Numbered from the stretch's first letter, positions 1 through 12,054 are shown. The stretch is DNA of 64,000 bases from Euptelea pleiosperma (GCA_035048495.1 CM068547.1:25737913-25801912); one strand, 5' to 3'. Notes: generated by a model from the sequence alone, not told the origin. Numbers and translations are program-made.

Positions 1-1130
1 TAATCACATGCAGCAATCCTAGTTATGATTGATCTTAAAAGCATGGAGATTAATCTAACAACACACGATATAACGTGCACAACCCTCAACGGGAAAAAAC
101 CACGGAGAACCAATGATCCACTACGCAAATAAAGAAACACATAAGTTACCACAATGTTCCTACAGTTTCCTGCTTGATTCCTTCAAGCTAACTGCTGTTG
201 CATCTGTGCCCCCTCCATGTTTGAACACACCGGTCCATCCCCTTAGTGCCTTTGCATTCTCTCGTTCGTCTCGAATTCAGTTCGGTCCAACCCCGAATGT
301 ACCAACGATCAGTATACCTCGACGTTGTTCTACTATTCGGTCCAATCCTGAACAATAACGCCTCGGTACACCCCGACATGCACAATCTCTCAAAACGGTT
401 GAGTTTAAAGAACCATGTGATTTCTAACACATCTAAGATCAATATATTCAAGGGATCTTAGGAAAGTTGTTCTAGCTTGGATGATTTAGACAATGAAACT
501 CATGACTTCAAGCTATAATGGATTCAAGAAAACCTAAAAGGATTTTCCAAAGGTTTCAAGGTTTTTCTTGACAAGGACTTAGCTGCTCTCTCTTTCTTTC
601 ATTCCAAGGTTCCTAGCACAAGCATGGATTGCTAGAGATGCTTCTAATCCTTGGATTGCTTAGGGTTTCGACCCAAAACGTTCAATATATAGAGTGAGCC
701 AGCTTATCCACGAAAAGATAACTGTTTGAGTTGGAAAAGGAAACTAACCGTTTTACGGAATTTTGTTTCGCGAAAGTCTGATCGACCATCAAAATGTACA
801 ACACCGTTCAATCGAATCATAGGTAGAAGGAACTTCGTCAATATCAATTGGTATCAATTGGGCAAGTCTGATCAATTGACCATTAGGTCCAATCGATTGG
901 ATTGAACAGATTTTGCATATTCATCTCCGTTCTACTTGTGAATCAAACATATGCTCAAAAGTACTTAGGGCTTTGATTATACGAGTTAATCATCCAAGTT
1001 CTAGGCCTCTAAGTCACTTAGCAACCTAATATGTGCGATGATCGGGGAAAACTTTGAATCTTCATTTGACAATTTTCTAATATCCTCCCTGGCATTCTTC
1101 TAGTAGTACTTTAGTGACGAAATCACACCA
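1..1130 (-). mobile_element. Copia-type LTR fragment at window edge
   Basis: Read on the minus strand, the stretch has LTR-like layout: a TATA-like box (about 683-693 on +) followed by a transcribed-looking leader that reads through GGTCGAAACCCTAAGCAATC. Repeated GATCAATTGACC-like motifs lie upstream of it. This resembles LTR/leader sequence of SIRE/Maximus-type plant Copia elements, a resemblance judged from memory. No LTR terminus, primer-binding site or pol coding is visible, so both ends are arbitrary and the left one is lost at the window edge. Short ORFs inside it are not protein-like. Confidence 0.4.
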
Positions 1131-1959
1131 ACACTTTGACACCTAACGCCTCACACAATATGGTGGTTAACTACATGAGGTTTTGTCATACAAAATTTCA
1201 CCAACTCTAAAGTTTTGACTAATAGAAGGCTCCGGAAATCCATAGATTTAGATTTTCACCTAAAGTTCTTGCAACTACTAATTAAGTCATGCATTAGAAT
1301 CAACTATGACATGCTTCCAAAATTTGGACTGGTTCCACCCATTAGTTGGCATGCATCACCCATGCATCCATTCATTCGAGAGGAAGATACAGAGTTAGGA
1401 AGGGATCCTTCTCAAAATCATTTTGTCTAAGAAAATATGTTAGATTAATTAATATTGATATCAGTTGATCAAAGAGTCCCATGAAAAAGACGCGAGCTTG
1501 TGATTGATAATAATTACCGTGAAGGTCCATAGTTCAAGCCCGTATGGGCACCCGAAAAAGTTTATGATTCTCTCCTTCCCATTATTGTTCTTTACTAGTC
1601 CATTCAAAAGGATTCAATTCCAAATGTTTGCTCATAGCATGAAGAAAACAAAAGTTTGTTTGTTCGAATTGATTTAGTTGGTAGCCTTTGAAAATCTCAA
1701 ATGAAAAAAATCATTTGTCTTTGATATGACTTCTCCCTCCTCTATGATTGAACATTGTTCATATGCCTTTCCTTTAGTGCACCTAATACCTATTACTTTT
1801 TGATATCAAATACTGACCGCTGGTCTAGGAAACTCCAACCTGGCATGATCCAAATTGAATCCAATAAGAAGTCGTGTGAATCTAGGACCAAGGTACTCAA
1901 ATTTGGAATTAATTAAACTATTCAAGGAACTTTACTTCGACATGAAAAAGTTTTGGAAA
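1131..1959. other. Intergenic, no gene recognised
   Basis: AT-rich sequence. Only short reading frames without recognisable motifs are present. A box-B-like TTCAAGCCC near 1532-1540 has no convincing box A at the right spacing, so no tRNA or SINE is called. Confidence 0.5.
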
Positions 1960-2159
1960 GATTCACTTACTTAGAGAAGTTTGGAGATCTGATGCAGTTA
2001 AACATATGTAATATGTTTTTAGCCCTGGTCTTCCTTTTTTCGGCTTTGCCATTGTTTGTCTCGCTTTGGCCTAGTGTAGGTCATCTCGACCTCTCTAGCC
2101 ATTGCTGTTTCTTCTTTGGCTCGGCCCTTAATAAAGTTTTCACTTATCAAAAAAAAAAT
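1960..2159 (+). mobile_element. L1-type LINE 3' end with poly(A)
   Basis: The stretch ends in AATAAAG (2130-2136), then about 12 bases, then a run of A (2149-2159). This is the usual appearance of the 3' end of plant L1 elements. No reverse transcriptase or zf-RVT coding is recognisable upstream, so it would be a 5'-truncated insertion. A processed transcript tail is an alternative. Confidence 0.35.
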
Positions 2160-2685
2160 ATTAATGTAACTTAAATGCTTGAAAGAAGAATTGACTTGTA
2201 GAAAAAAATGTTTTTAAAAAAAAGAACTCCAAAGTCCAAAATACGCAACCCAAGGAGCATTTATCTTAAGTGAAGCCCTACAAGTTATTTTTGACTCAAA
2301 ACCCTTAATGGGGTGATTGCTTCAAAATGCTTCTTATTTTACTTATAAAAAAATGCTTCTTATTTATTTAAAATTTTAGTTTTAAGCAATAAAATTTGCC
2401 AAAATATTACAAGTAAACTTTACTTCGCCAAGTTATAAATTGACAAAATTCAACGAAATTCTCCAAAAATATAGCTAATTTTAATATGTATCTAGGACCA
2501 ACCTAATTTTTTTATTGTATTTGAAGAAAAGTGTCAATTTCAAAAACAAAACTCTTTGTTAAGTTTCATTATATAATCGTAAGCACGAAACAAGTAGTCA
2601 TATTTTCCTTTAGTAAGGATGCATATATAAATGATCATCCAATTAAAACTGATAACCAGGATGTGGATACCATATCTGACCCCCT
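2160..2685. other. Intergenic AT-rich
   Basis: Low-complexity AT-rich sequence with a short local repeat of the word AAATGCTTCTTATTT near 2325-2365. No coding or RNA signal seen. Confidence 0.5.
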
Positions 2686-3300
2686 GTCCTTAAAAGGACA
2701 CATGGCCATACAGACCATAGTCCCACTCGTGTGAGCACCATGCGAGGCATGGGACCCACTAGCATGATAGAAACGTCGTACAACATTCGGAATTAGGTCC
2801 AATTAATTTTTTCAGTTGAGTAGTTGGACTCCGCGAACAAGGCAGGAGTCCAGCTAGACAGAAGACTAGTCCTACATGGCAATTCACGCCAACCGGCACC
2901 TTCTAAATACGACTAGACTCTTCCTAACCCAACGACAATAAACAAACTCTTTTAGCCCTAGTCAGTATTATCAAGGTTCCCGATTGGAACAGGAGTCCCA
3001 ATCAAATGAAACTTCTAGAAGAACAAGGAATGAGAAACCTTCCTATTCGGATAAAGCATAAGGAGGAAAGTTCTAAAAGGACATTTCCTCATTAAGGTAG
3101 GTCTCTCAACCTATATATAGAGGTTGAGAGACAAAGGTAAGGCATCGAATTCCAAGTTCAACAACCCTACATTTTATTTCTCTTGCTCCATTCTCGTATT
3201 CATCCTGACTACCACACTTGAGTGTCTTTTGCAGCCCCTTCCCTAGAGTGCAGCTGCGGTAGAGGATCAGAGCTCGTCTTCTCCATGTATGGATCAGTCA
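2686..3300 (+). mobile_element. Gypsy-type LTR fragment
   Basis: The segment opens with a palindrome TGTCCTTAAAAGGACA (2686-2701). It carries a strong TATA box (CCTATATATAGAG, about 3110-3122) and, about 100 bp downstream, the phrase CTTGAGTGTCTTTTGCAG. That phrase is like the R/U5 part of many plant Ty3/Gypsy LTRs. No second LTR, primer site or coding region is present, so it is probably a solo or broken LTR. The right border is uncertain because no clear CA end plus target duplication was found. Confidence 0.42.
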
Positions 3301-3504
3301 CTGAGGATTGTGCAGAGAAGGTAAAATCTCCCCACACAGGAGATACCCCAAAGCGACCAATTTCGTTACCTTTGTTCTATTCTTTGTTACGATGGAGAGA
3401 CTGAGGAGGATGTTGCGCATATAATTAGAGTTGTGTGGGTAAAGTGGAGATGTGCTTTCGGAATGTTATGTGATTGATGCGTACCAATCAAACTATAAGG
3501 AAAA

Positions 3505-3905
3505 TTATATAAGACTAGCGATGATTTATGGAGCAGAATGTTGGACAATTAAGAAACAACATGTTCATAAGATGAGCATAGCTGAGGATGTTGAGATGGA
3601 TGTATGGTAAGACGAGGAAAGACAAAATTGAAAACCAATGCATTTATGAAAATATAGGAGTAGCTAAAATAAGTGACAAAATAAAGGAAAGTCGATTAAG
3701 ATAGTTTGGTCATGTACAACGAAGACTAATGAAAACATGAATAAGGAGTGTGCAAGTCGAAGGGTCTAACAGGGTGAGGGGAAGGCCAAAATGGACGTGG
3801 ATCGAGGTTATGAGAAGAGATTTTGATAAAGTTGCCTTAACAAAAGAAATGGCTTTTGACAAAATTGAGTAGAGGAATATGATTCTTGTAGCCAACCCCA
3901 TATCA
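3505..3905 (+). pseudogene. RTE-clade LINE reverse transcriptase C-terminal remnant
   Basis: Reading the plus strand gives a degenerate but recognisable C-terminal end of a plant RTE-type LINE polyprotein. It starts near 3521 with MIYGAECWTIKKQHVHKM, continues through a R-MLRWMYGKTRKDKIEN-like block, then an RLR.FGHVQRR block, a GRPKWTWIEVMRRD block and finally an ILVANPISLG end. Frameshifts (near 3590) and several stop codons interrupt it, so it cannot encode protein. Only the last about 130 residues of the element are present, as expected for a 5'-truncated LINE copy. The 3' part was later duplicated in tandem. Confidence 0.8.
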
Positions 3906-4195
3906 TTAGGATAAAGCTTACGATGATGAGGAATCCCAAAATATATTCCAATTTAATTGCTTAGTGCTCTAATGTTGCTTAAGTTGTGAGGAGAAGGCCA
4001 AAATGGACGTGGATCGAGGTTATGAGAAGAGATTTTGATAAAGTTGCCTTAACAAAAGAAATGGCTTTCAACAAAATCGAGTAGAGGAATATGATTCTTG
4101 TAGCCAACCCCATATCATTAGGATAAAGCTTACGATGATGAGGAATCCCAATATATTCCAATTTAATTGCTCAGTGCTCTAATGTTGCTTAAGTT
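3774..4195 (+). repeat. 212-bp tandem duplication of LINE 3' end
   Basis: The block starting GTGAGGGGAAGGCC at 3774 recurs at 3986 as GTGAGGAGAAGGCC. The two copies stay aligned to about 4195 with only a few substitutions and a 2-base length difference. The unit covers the last about 130 bp of the RTE remnant and about 80 bp of downstream sequence, so the duplication happened after the LINE inserted. Confidence 0.9.
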
Positions 4196-5985
4196 GTTAT
4201 GAATTTGTGTATGAAGTACACAATGTATTAAGTTTTGAATTTTGGATTTATTTTGACCAGCTTGGAAATGGAAATTTTTTGTGGAAATTTTTTGTCCAAT
4301 GTGGAAATAATACAGTTTTCATAGAAATAATGAAAATATTGTGGGAATGATGAAAACATTGTGAAATTTTTTGTTGAACTATAGGAAATGATAAAACAAG
4401 CATACAAACTCATTCATAAGCCATCAAACAATAATATGCAACCATATAGTGTGGAAATGAATGACCATAGCATTTTGTAACATGTTGAGGCAGGTATTTG
4501 AGAGCATGTCAGCTAAGAACAACTATAATTAGACATATAAATCATTATAACCATCAAATCATGTCACATTAAGTACATTATTATATCAAAATATAACCTT
4601 ACCTCACACATTCTAAGGTCAGAATCACATAGACCTTTGGCCTACATTGTCTATGTCGTGCTTAGGACCCTTAAGACAATGCCCTATCGAATTGCAATAT
4701 TATGCCCACGACATGATGTTGTGATATCAGTTTTGATTAAATCCTACAAGAATAGATTCTTAATAGGTAGCTACTCTAAGAGCACAGAAAAAGTAAATCA
4801 CATGCTTAAACGATATAGACTATTAACTACTACATTCACCTTGTTTATACAATCTTTTATATTGTCTTTGATTTTTAGTAAATAAAATACTAAAACTTTA
4901 AACTAATTATAAATAATGCATGCATTTGATGCATTAGGATTTTCCATCTTTTTTTAAATTAATTTTAAATATTATTTTTACTTATTAATTTTAAAAGTAA
5001 GTAATCAATTATAATTCATTTATTACATTAATTAGTAAATATCTTATAATATATAAATGATATCTATTATTAACTTATAACGTTTACCTATTTATTTTAA
5101 TTCTTTTTTAAATAAAATTATAATTTTTAAGATTTTAGGCTTGACTGGTCGGTTTTGTCCTAGATTGGTTGAAGATCAAGAGATTTTCAAAATAATAATA
5201 ATAATAATTTGAGAAGAGTTTAGAGGGTGTTTTTTGCTTTAGGCCGAAATATTTTCTTATGTCGAAATCTTTCTACTGAATATATATGGTTTTATATATA
5301 ATTTTGACTCGAAACCTAAATGAATTCTTTTGTGAAATATTGCAACCCATTGCCTGTAAGTATTATTTCTTGTCTGATTGCTTTGAAATGGAAATATTTC
5401 GCGAAATAAAGAATATTTAATACTTCTACTAGTACATGCATTCATTGCATATGTACACACACATATTTGTGCATCTCTTATGTATGCATGTACTTTTGTA
5501 CACATGGATGTAAATGCATATCTATGATACGTAGGTACTTCAAAATGAGTGATGTATCTGTGTCGAATCTGTATCAGATACTTCCATTTTAAGTGCAAAT
5601 GCTGTATCCAGACCATGTTGGTCCCGTATCATTGTCCTGTCTGGGAAACATAGATGCATAGAGATATGCATGTCTACATCATGGTACATAGATATGAGTG
5701 TATTCAGGTATGTACATAAACATGTTTCCCTTTAAATGATGTGTACGTATTATTTGTTTTTGAATTGGCTTTTCTAGTTTCTTAAATAGTATCTATGTAC
5801 AACATTTATTTCCTAGGGAGCTGGCAACATCATTAGCCTTTCTTAGAGTATGACAAAGATTAGGACAAAGTACCAAGCCCCTAACCAGCTTCCTGTAATG
5901 ATCAATGTAATTAGCATGTCTCAATGGGTTATCCTAGCCGCCTTCTGCTCACGTTCTGTTTTATACCATGTGGGGCCCTGGCTAT
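4196..5985. other. Intergenic AT-rich
   Basis: Very AT-rich. There is a run of GTGGAAA/TTTTTTGT words near 4265-4380 and an (AAT)n tract near 5191-5210. No gene, RNA or transposon terminus is recognised. Confidence 0.5.
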
Positions 5986-6505
5986 TGATCCTTGAAAATT
6001 GTTAGGGCTTGGCTTGAAGGAGTGCTCTCACTCCTGCTTCATTAGAGTCCACTTCACCCTGTAGGATCCAAGAATACCGTGATGATTTTGTGATTTTCAT
6101 TCAATTAACTTGCACACACACACACGCGCGCATCCTTGAAAATTGTTGGGCCTTGAAAGAGTGCTCCCACTCCCCTTCATTAGAGTCCACTTCACCCTGT
6201 AGGACCCAAGAATACCTCGATGATTCACACGCACACACACACCCTTGAAAAATTGATAGGCCTTGAAGGAGTGCTCTCACTCCTGCTTCATTAGAGTCCA
6301 CTTCACCCTGTCGGACCCAAGAATACCTTGATGATTTACCTTCACACACACACATGCGCGCGCGCGCGCACTCATACGCACACACAAACACACGCACACA
6401 CGCATTGATCCTGGAAAATTGTTAGGTCTTGAAGGAGTGCTCTCACTCCTGCTTCATTAGAGTCCAATTCACCCTGTAGGACCCAAGAATACCTTAAAGG
6501 ATTAA
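5986..6505 (+). repeat. Four-copy minisatellite with CA/CG-rich spacers
   Basis: A unit of about 95 bp occurs four times, starting near 5986, 6130, 6242 and 6404. It opens with CCTTGAAAATTGTTAGG, contains GAGTGCTCTCACTCC and CATTAGAGTCCACTTCACC, and ends CCCAAGAATACC. Copies 1-4 are separated by (CA)n tracts with embedded (CG)n, the longest at about 6344-6402. Overall spacing is 110-165 bp. The reading frame on the minus strand over this array is just translated repeat, not a gene. Confidence 0.92.
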
Positions 6506-8111
6506 GACTCCTATGCTGATATTACTATGTTGTGTAGATAAGTCACGGTATGATTATAATGATAATTACTTCATGAGTGAGGCTTTTCCACCGAAGAGCA
6601 TTTCTGAGAATCAACAACTGTCATCTGGATTTATGGGTGCACATTAAAATTCTATGAGCAGTATATATATCTGTTCTATTTCTTCACAGTTATTCTGTGA
6701 CAGTAATTTGGTCTTCTTGTGTACTTCTCATAAACAAACAATAAAATCAGAGAAACCACTGAGTCAATTGACTGTACCATATGAGAGGATGGAAGGCATG
6801 ATATCTGGTCCTTGACCTTTTGCGGCACCATTTTGGTTATTTCCTCATTTATTTTAGACCCACTACATGTTTGTAATTGAGGTGCTCAAACCAGAACATT
6901 ATTTTTATAATTTTCTTTTGATGTATTTTTTGTTATGTATTTTTTGTTTTTTTAATTGTTGCTTCTGTTGATATTACACTCTTATATCAGTAAATCTATT
7001 GTATTTTTTATTATCAATTGTTGCCTTTGTTGCTTTCTCTTGAAATAGTTAGTCAGTTCAAGCAGGGGATGCCATTTGGATGGCACTATTTGTGCCTCAA
7101 TGGTGGGTATTATTCATCCATAATTTCTCGTGAATCCTTCGATCAATAAAAATGTCTTTAAGTAGCTCACCCTACTATATTTTGTAAACATTTTCAGGTA
7201 TGCTGCGCTTGGAAAAACCCGGTCATAGTATTTGCTATACAAGGATGTGAACAGGAACCATCGTAACCATATTCAACCTGTAAATGAGCACACAGGGTCA
7301 GTGATATGAATCCAAGGCCAAGAGATGTCTCAAAGCCAGGTACAAGCTCTGGAGCCTATAGAAGTGCACTTTTACTTCAAATGGTAAATGCTTATGATAA
7401 TGTGATTAGTAAAACATAAAATAGGATCACCGAAAACATAGGTATTTGTTTGCTCAGAGAACAAGGAATTTTATCATGCATAGTTTTTCAAAGGAGAATG
7501 AGCATGCATTAACTTTTTTTATGCAAGAATCTATGCCCTTGAATAAAGGTTAGATATTTGGTCCGGCCTGGTTTTAAGACACTTATTAAGACTTTGGCCC
7601 CCTGACGTGGCATTCGACTTTTATCCTTTGACTGAAATGGTGAAAGAGGAGAGCTTGGGGGTGTTGGGTACTAGTGTATGTCACTTTTCTTTGGTTCTCC
7701 AACCGTCCAGTTCATGTTCGGATGGTATTGGATTCGTCTGCTTTTATATCCCTTTATTTTAACGGGAAAAAAGGTGATTTGCAAAAGTGGTATATAGTCC
7801 AGCATTGGTTGGTTCTGAATTGGATGGTGTTGGAGTCATATATAGGTCACACCTGATATGCTGTCAAACACCAAAATCTTTGGGCATGAGTACTGAGTTG
7901 CAGAAACGAGTCTATATAAGTTAACTTGAGTTGACATTAGTGATAACCAGTTGAGGGTTTCTAAATATGGTGTTGTATTGAATGTTTTAGGTGAAAAAGT
8001 GTTTCCAGAATTAGAGAGACCTATCGATCCTCAATAATGTCTTCCCCATTGGTATGAAAGTAAAAGCCTTTAGTGAATACATCGACATTTTTTTTTGTTT
8101 TGATAGCAGCA
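6506..8111. other. Intergenic, no gene confirmed
   Basis: Moderately AT-rich. Some stretches have exon-like composition, for example a short frame starting with ATG near 7306 that runs past a CCAG/GTAC boundary, but no protein family is recognised and no chain of exons can be built. Confidence 0.4.
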
Positions 8112-8320
8112 GGACATTGAGATCAATGAAGATAACAAGGTAACCAAAATCTTTGACAGGTCAAAGTGAAAAGAAAAGAAAAGGTGAAGTATCATGTTGC
8201 GATCGCGCTGCAAGGCGTTGAGATCAATGAAGATAACATGGTAAGAAAAAGCTTTGACTGGTCAAAAGTGAAAAAAAGGCTAAATATCATGTTAGGATGC
8301 AAGCATCACAATGTTAGGAA
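8112..8320 (+). repeat. Imperfect tandem duplication, period 101 bp
   Basis: The block GATCAATGAAGATAACA occurs at 8121 and again at 8222. It is followed in both copies by related CTTTGAC(A/T)GGTCAAA and TATCATGTT(G/A) blocks. Each copy has an AAG/GTAA or ATG/GTAA boundary resembling a splice donor, so it may be a duplicated exon of a lost or unrecognised gene. The translation matches no family I know. Confidence 0.75.
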
Positions 8321-10559
8321 TTATATAATACTGTACACTTATATATGATTGATTTAATCAATGCAGCGGCAAAGGCTAAAAAGCGGATTACTTGAATGCA
8401 AGCAGAGATTAGCACAAAAAAGTATGGACCACTGGACCACAATGTTGTATCAAAACTGATTCCCTGAAGTGGACCTCCACACTGTCAGACCTCACTTTAA
8501 GATAACCTTTGACAAATTCAAACTGATCTGTTCAATGTGCACAGTACAATTTTTTCCTCTATAAAAAGAAAAAGAGGTGCAACACATGTAAACCTTTGGG
8601 GTCCCCACTTCTTTTTTCAAGGTTGCAGTTAGCATTTTATTTTGAAAACTAGTATCATTAGTACTTGAAATGGAGAGAGCATGAGTTTTTAACAATATAT
8701 TTGTACTAAGACAGCTTCATATTTTGATTATCACTTATTTTACTTGAGACTCCCTTGAACCAAATTTTCTATTCCTCCTACCCTAAGTCCTGTTCTTTCT
8801 TTCTTTCTTTTTTTTCCTTTTCTGGTACATCTTTTTTGTATATTAAAGTACAATGTGATGTATAAAGTTTTAGTTCTTTCAAAAAGTTCAGGAAACTGGA
8901 GTAGCAGAGTCCAATTATAGGGGCTATCTGTATATATAGGGTGCTCGACAACGAAGAAATGACGAACACCACCTTCAACCTTGCAAATGTAACACTACTT
9001 TCATATGGGTTTCGTAAGTAGAAAATTATTAAAGCATGAAGTTTTTTATTCTTTCCAGAAACAGTGGACTTTGATCTCAGATCTCCAGGCAGGGCTGCAT
9101 ATTTAAGAAGGTGGTCCTATAAATTTCTTAATGTGAGCCAATAAATTTACAGAGATTACCTACTCCAGTTTCAGCTTTGGTGAGAGAATAAATTGATAAA
9201 ATCTGTAGAAACTCCTGGTTTTACATTCTTCAATCTTTGTTGCTTAGTGTAAGAAAACTTATCAAATTGCTTCGTACTTATCGATAATTTTTTTTTTCAG
9301 AAGTTCCCAGTGGTTTTATAATCCTATTGAACAATAATAATAGTCTTAAGGCCCATTGAGCCTTCTTTTTAATTCACGGAGCCCACTCACAAGGCAAATT
9401 CAAGGCCCATACCACCTACATCTGAGCCTTAGAAACCCCATCGTGCTATACTCTATGGTCCTCGTAAAGGGTGTTCTGTTCGCATGGAAGTACGTAGCAG
9501 AAGTTCCTTTAACACAATTCCCTCTTGGGAATGGCAACAACACAATCTTCTTCGTATCTTTGAAGGATTCAGATGGCAGGGAGAAGGGATTTTTTGGGTA
9601 TATGATTATCCCATTGCCAAGAGAATATATTGCGTGGGCCAAGACATCGAAGCTTCCGATCCAAAATCCTTTGACTTGGAGGCTTCATTTAGTCCAAGGT
9701 CACCATTCCTCTATGCTATCCAATTTGGACTATTCAGTTTTGTGCCCGGACAAATGGGCCATCAAATTCTAACTCAATAAAACTTTCCCAACAAAGCCAA
9801 ACCAAATTGGATAAGCAACAATGCCCGCAAATAATGGTGCAAATTTTCTCGGCGAGCAACAAAAATCCAAAGACCTGATTTGGTTTGGATCGGAACTGAC
9901 ACCAATGAGGTCAACCCTCTCGTCATCATTATCACAGCCATTTTTCCAATGATATGGAGTCTGCTGCATGAATCATGTTCCTCCATTCAATCTTTTCTAA
10001 GGCTATTTCTTCCATAAGTTTTTTGAAATCTCCTCTCAGAACCTCACTCCATGTCCGTTTTAGCCTTCTCATTGCCCTTTTAGACACCCTTCAACTTGCA
10101 CATTTCTCTCACTGAGTGTTCCATTTTCTCTGGAGGGATCAGATTTAAAGTCTTTTTAAAGTATTTATAACAGACCTCTAGGAAAGTCTACAGATCAAGT
10201 GGTTAGAAATCATCTGATCATGCTGATTATTGGCCTATTAACGTGGGTTCTATACCAGTGTATAGGAGACATATGTTGAGATATTATGCTCGAGGATGGA
10301 CAATTTGGGAGTATTCAAGAATCAATAAGCTCCCGAAAGAAACACACTGATGACTGAGCATCTAATCTTGTGCATGGATTGGGTCGAGCTTGCCTAATTT
10401 AACAGCGGTCGAGCTTCGGTGACACTATTGCTATCTACACATTTGTGAGTCAGTGCATTTCAAACAGGCTACTACATGACAGAGTTAATATGCACACTAG
10501 TAGTAGTGACAGAGAAAATAAGTTCAAGAGAATTTTTTTTTAAAATGGCTAAGGAAAAT
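8321..10559. other. Intergenic, no gene confirmed
   Basis: Contains two overlapping open frames of 98 and 138 codons on + around 9356-9780 and opposing frames on -, all without recognisable domains or splice context. Pyrimidine tracts lie near 8790-8825. No transposon end was recognised. Confidence 0.4.
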
Positions 10560-10995
10560 GTAATTGAAGATTGGAGTGGGTAGCTCTTAAGACGATTAAG
10601 GAGTTAATCTTAGCTTGGAGAGGGAAGTTTTTAGGTAGCCTTGGGAGAAGGATGTGAGTCTTAACTCCTTTAGTGGTTATTTGGAGATTGTGGAAGGAGA
10701 GGAATGATACGGTTTTTGAGAGCAAAAGTTTTCAGCTGGATCAGATTCTCTTGAAGATTAAAGTAGTGGTCTATTTTTGGATTAAGTTGTACAAGGAAGG
10801 GAAATGTAACTCTTTTGAAGATATCGTTTTTGAATGGGCTGAGTTAGTCTGTAGAGAGAGGGTTTAGTGGTGGGGTTTGGGAGGTTTTTGTTGGTTTGTT
10901 TGTTTGTTTTTTTTTTTTTTTTTGAGGTTCCTATGTAATTTGTTTTGGATTCTAGCTAGCAGGCTGTCTCCTCTAAGGCCTTTCTTCAATAAAAT
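10560..10995 (+). pseudogene. L1 LINE 3' remnant
   Basis: The open stretch at 10673-10867 reads VIWRLWKERNDTVFES and continues with a WIKLYKEGK.NSFEDIVFEW-like block. The W..WKERN.R.FE pattern is typical of the zf-RVT/C-terminal part of plant L1 polyproteins. The sequence downstream, with an AATAAA (10989-10994), fits an L1 3' untranslated end. Only the extreme 3' end of an element remains. Confidence 0.7.
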
Positions 10996-11046
10996 ATTTA
11001 TACTTAATTAATCCCAAAAATAAAAAATAAATTTCACAAAAAGGTA

Positions 11047-11449
11047 ACATGTGTTATGTTTTGTGGGGCCCGATGGTGCTAGAGTACTGTGAATGAAGGC
11101 ACGACATTGCAGCCCAAATTTTCCGAAGGGGGGTTCGGGCCAGGGGAATCGCCCCAATTTTTTTTTATTTTTTTTGGGAGGTCTTTTTCCCTTAAAGGTG
11201 TTTTCATACTTTTACATAGAGATACAGAAACCCTAGTTTCATCTTAGGGTTATATATGTACTTCAGTTGATCAAAGACAATTATTTATTGTATTGTGTGT
11301 GTTTTTTTTTCTTGCCTCAAAGCATAGTGGAATCGGTGTGGATCCGTGGACGTACCTCAATCTAGAGGGAACCACGTAATTCTCTATGTTGTGGGTGATT
11401 GCATCTATGTTCTTTAGATTCTTTATTGTTCTTTCTTCCCAACAACATG
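11047..11449 (+). mobile_element. Solo LTR (Copia-type) with 5-bp target duplication
   Basis: The LTR runs 11052-11444 (393 bp), beginning TGTTATG and ending CCAACA. It is flanked by ACATG at 11047-11051 and ACATG at 11445-11449, a perfect 5-bp target site duplication. Near its right end it carries GTGGACGTACC and GGGAACCACGTAATTCTC, like the R/U5 region of many plant Copia LTRs. There is no primer-binding site or internal sequence, so it is a solo LTR left by recombination between the two LTRs of a full element. Orientation is inferred from those motifs. Confidence 0.83.
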
Positions 11450-11504
11450 CTCAAGCTAAAATGAAAGAAGAAAAGCTCCTTGTATTGAAGTGAGCATGAT
11501 GGGA

Positions 11505-11742
11505 TTTGATAACCAATAATGTTTTTTTTTTTTGTTGCAGTCACCATCGTGGGAGGGCCCCACTGATTGGCAGGTGAAACCTGTACGGACCTGGTCAAGC
11601 CGGTAAAGGGGATTTCTACTCCTGGCACACTGCTCAAAGGAGGAAATCTACCTGTGTGGGTTTGACCCCACGACCTCTCCAAAGAGGAGGCTACACACCA
11701 ACCATTTGAGCTGCCATGTTGGGTGTTTGATAACTAATAATG
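11505..11742 (-). mobile_element. tRNA-derived SINE with 17-bp target duplications
   Basis: On the minus strand the element has a tRNA-like head: a box A like GCTCAAATGGTTGG and a box B GGGGTCAAACCC (11658-11669 on +). A body of about 140 bp follows, then a poly(A) tail seen on + as a T run at 11522-11532. The flanks are a 17-bp direct repeat with one mismatch, at 11505-11521 and 11726-11742. Head, body, A-tail and long target duplication together identify a LINE-mobilised SINE. The element proper is 11522-11725, about 204 bp. Confidence 0.88.
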
Positions 11743-12023
11743 AAATGTTCAAAAAATGCCAAGTTATGTAAATTATTTTCTTAAAGATGGCGACATTGTA
11801 ACGTGACTTAAAGCTCCATTTCCTCCTGGTTTTTCTCCTTTTTTTTCCCACTTTTTACTCCAACCCACCAACAATGACAACAAAGGCTAAGATGTTGACC
11901 ACCAAAGCTGAAACTGGATTTTTCCTTAGAAAAGAACCAAATGAGACTACAGATTCCATTTGATCTCTGTCTTGTATACCCAAGTCACCTTTTATCATAT
12001 GGACTTTTGCTTAGCAAATCATC

Positions 12024-12054
<31 letters not shown>

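Noticed and set aside
1490..1560. Possible tRNA or SINE head with TTCAAGCCC box-B-like word
   Set aside because: No box A at proper spacing, no cloverleaf pairing, no tail or target duplication.
3710..4161. Two near-identical minus-strand frames
   Set aside because: They lie antisense to the duplicated RTE LINE remnant and simply reflect the tandem duplication.
6101..6397. 98-codon minus-strand frame
   Set aside because: It is translated minisatellite and CA repeat, with CVCE/CVCA iterations, not a protein.
9356..9780. Two overlapping open frames (138 and 98 codons) on +
   Set aside because: No recognisable motif, no splice or promoter context, and opposing frames of similar length exist next to them; most likely chance.
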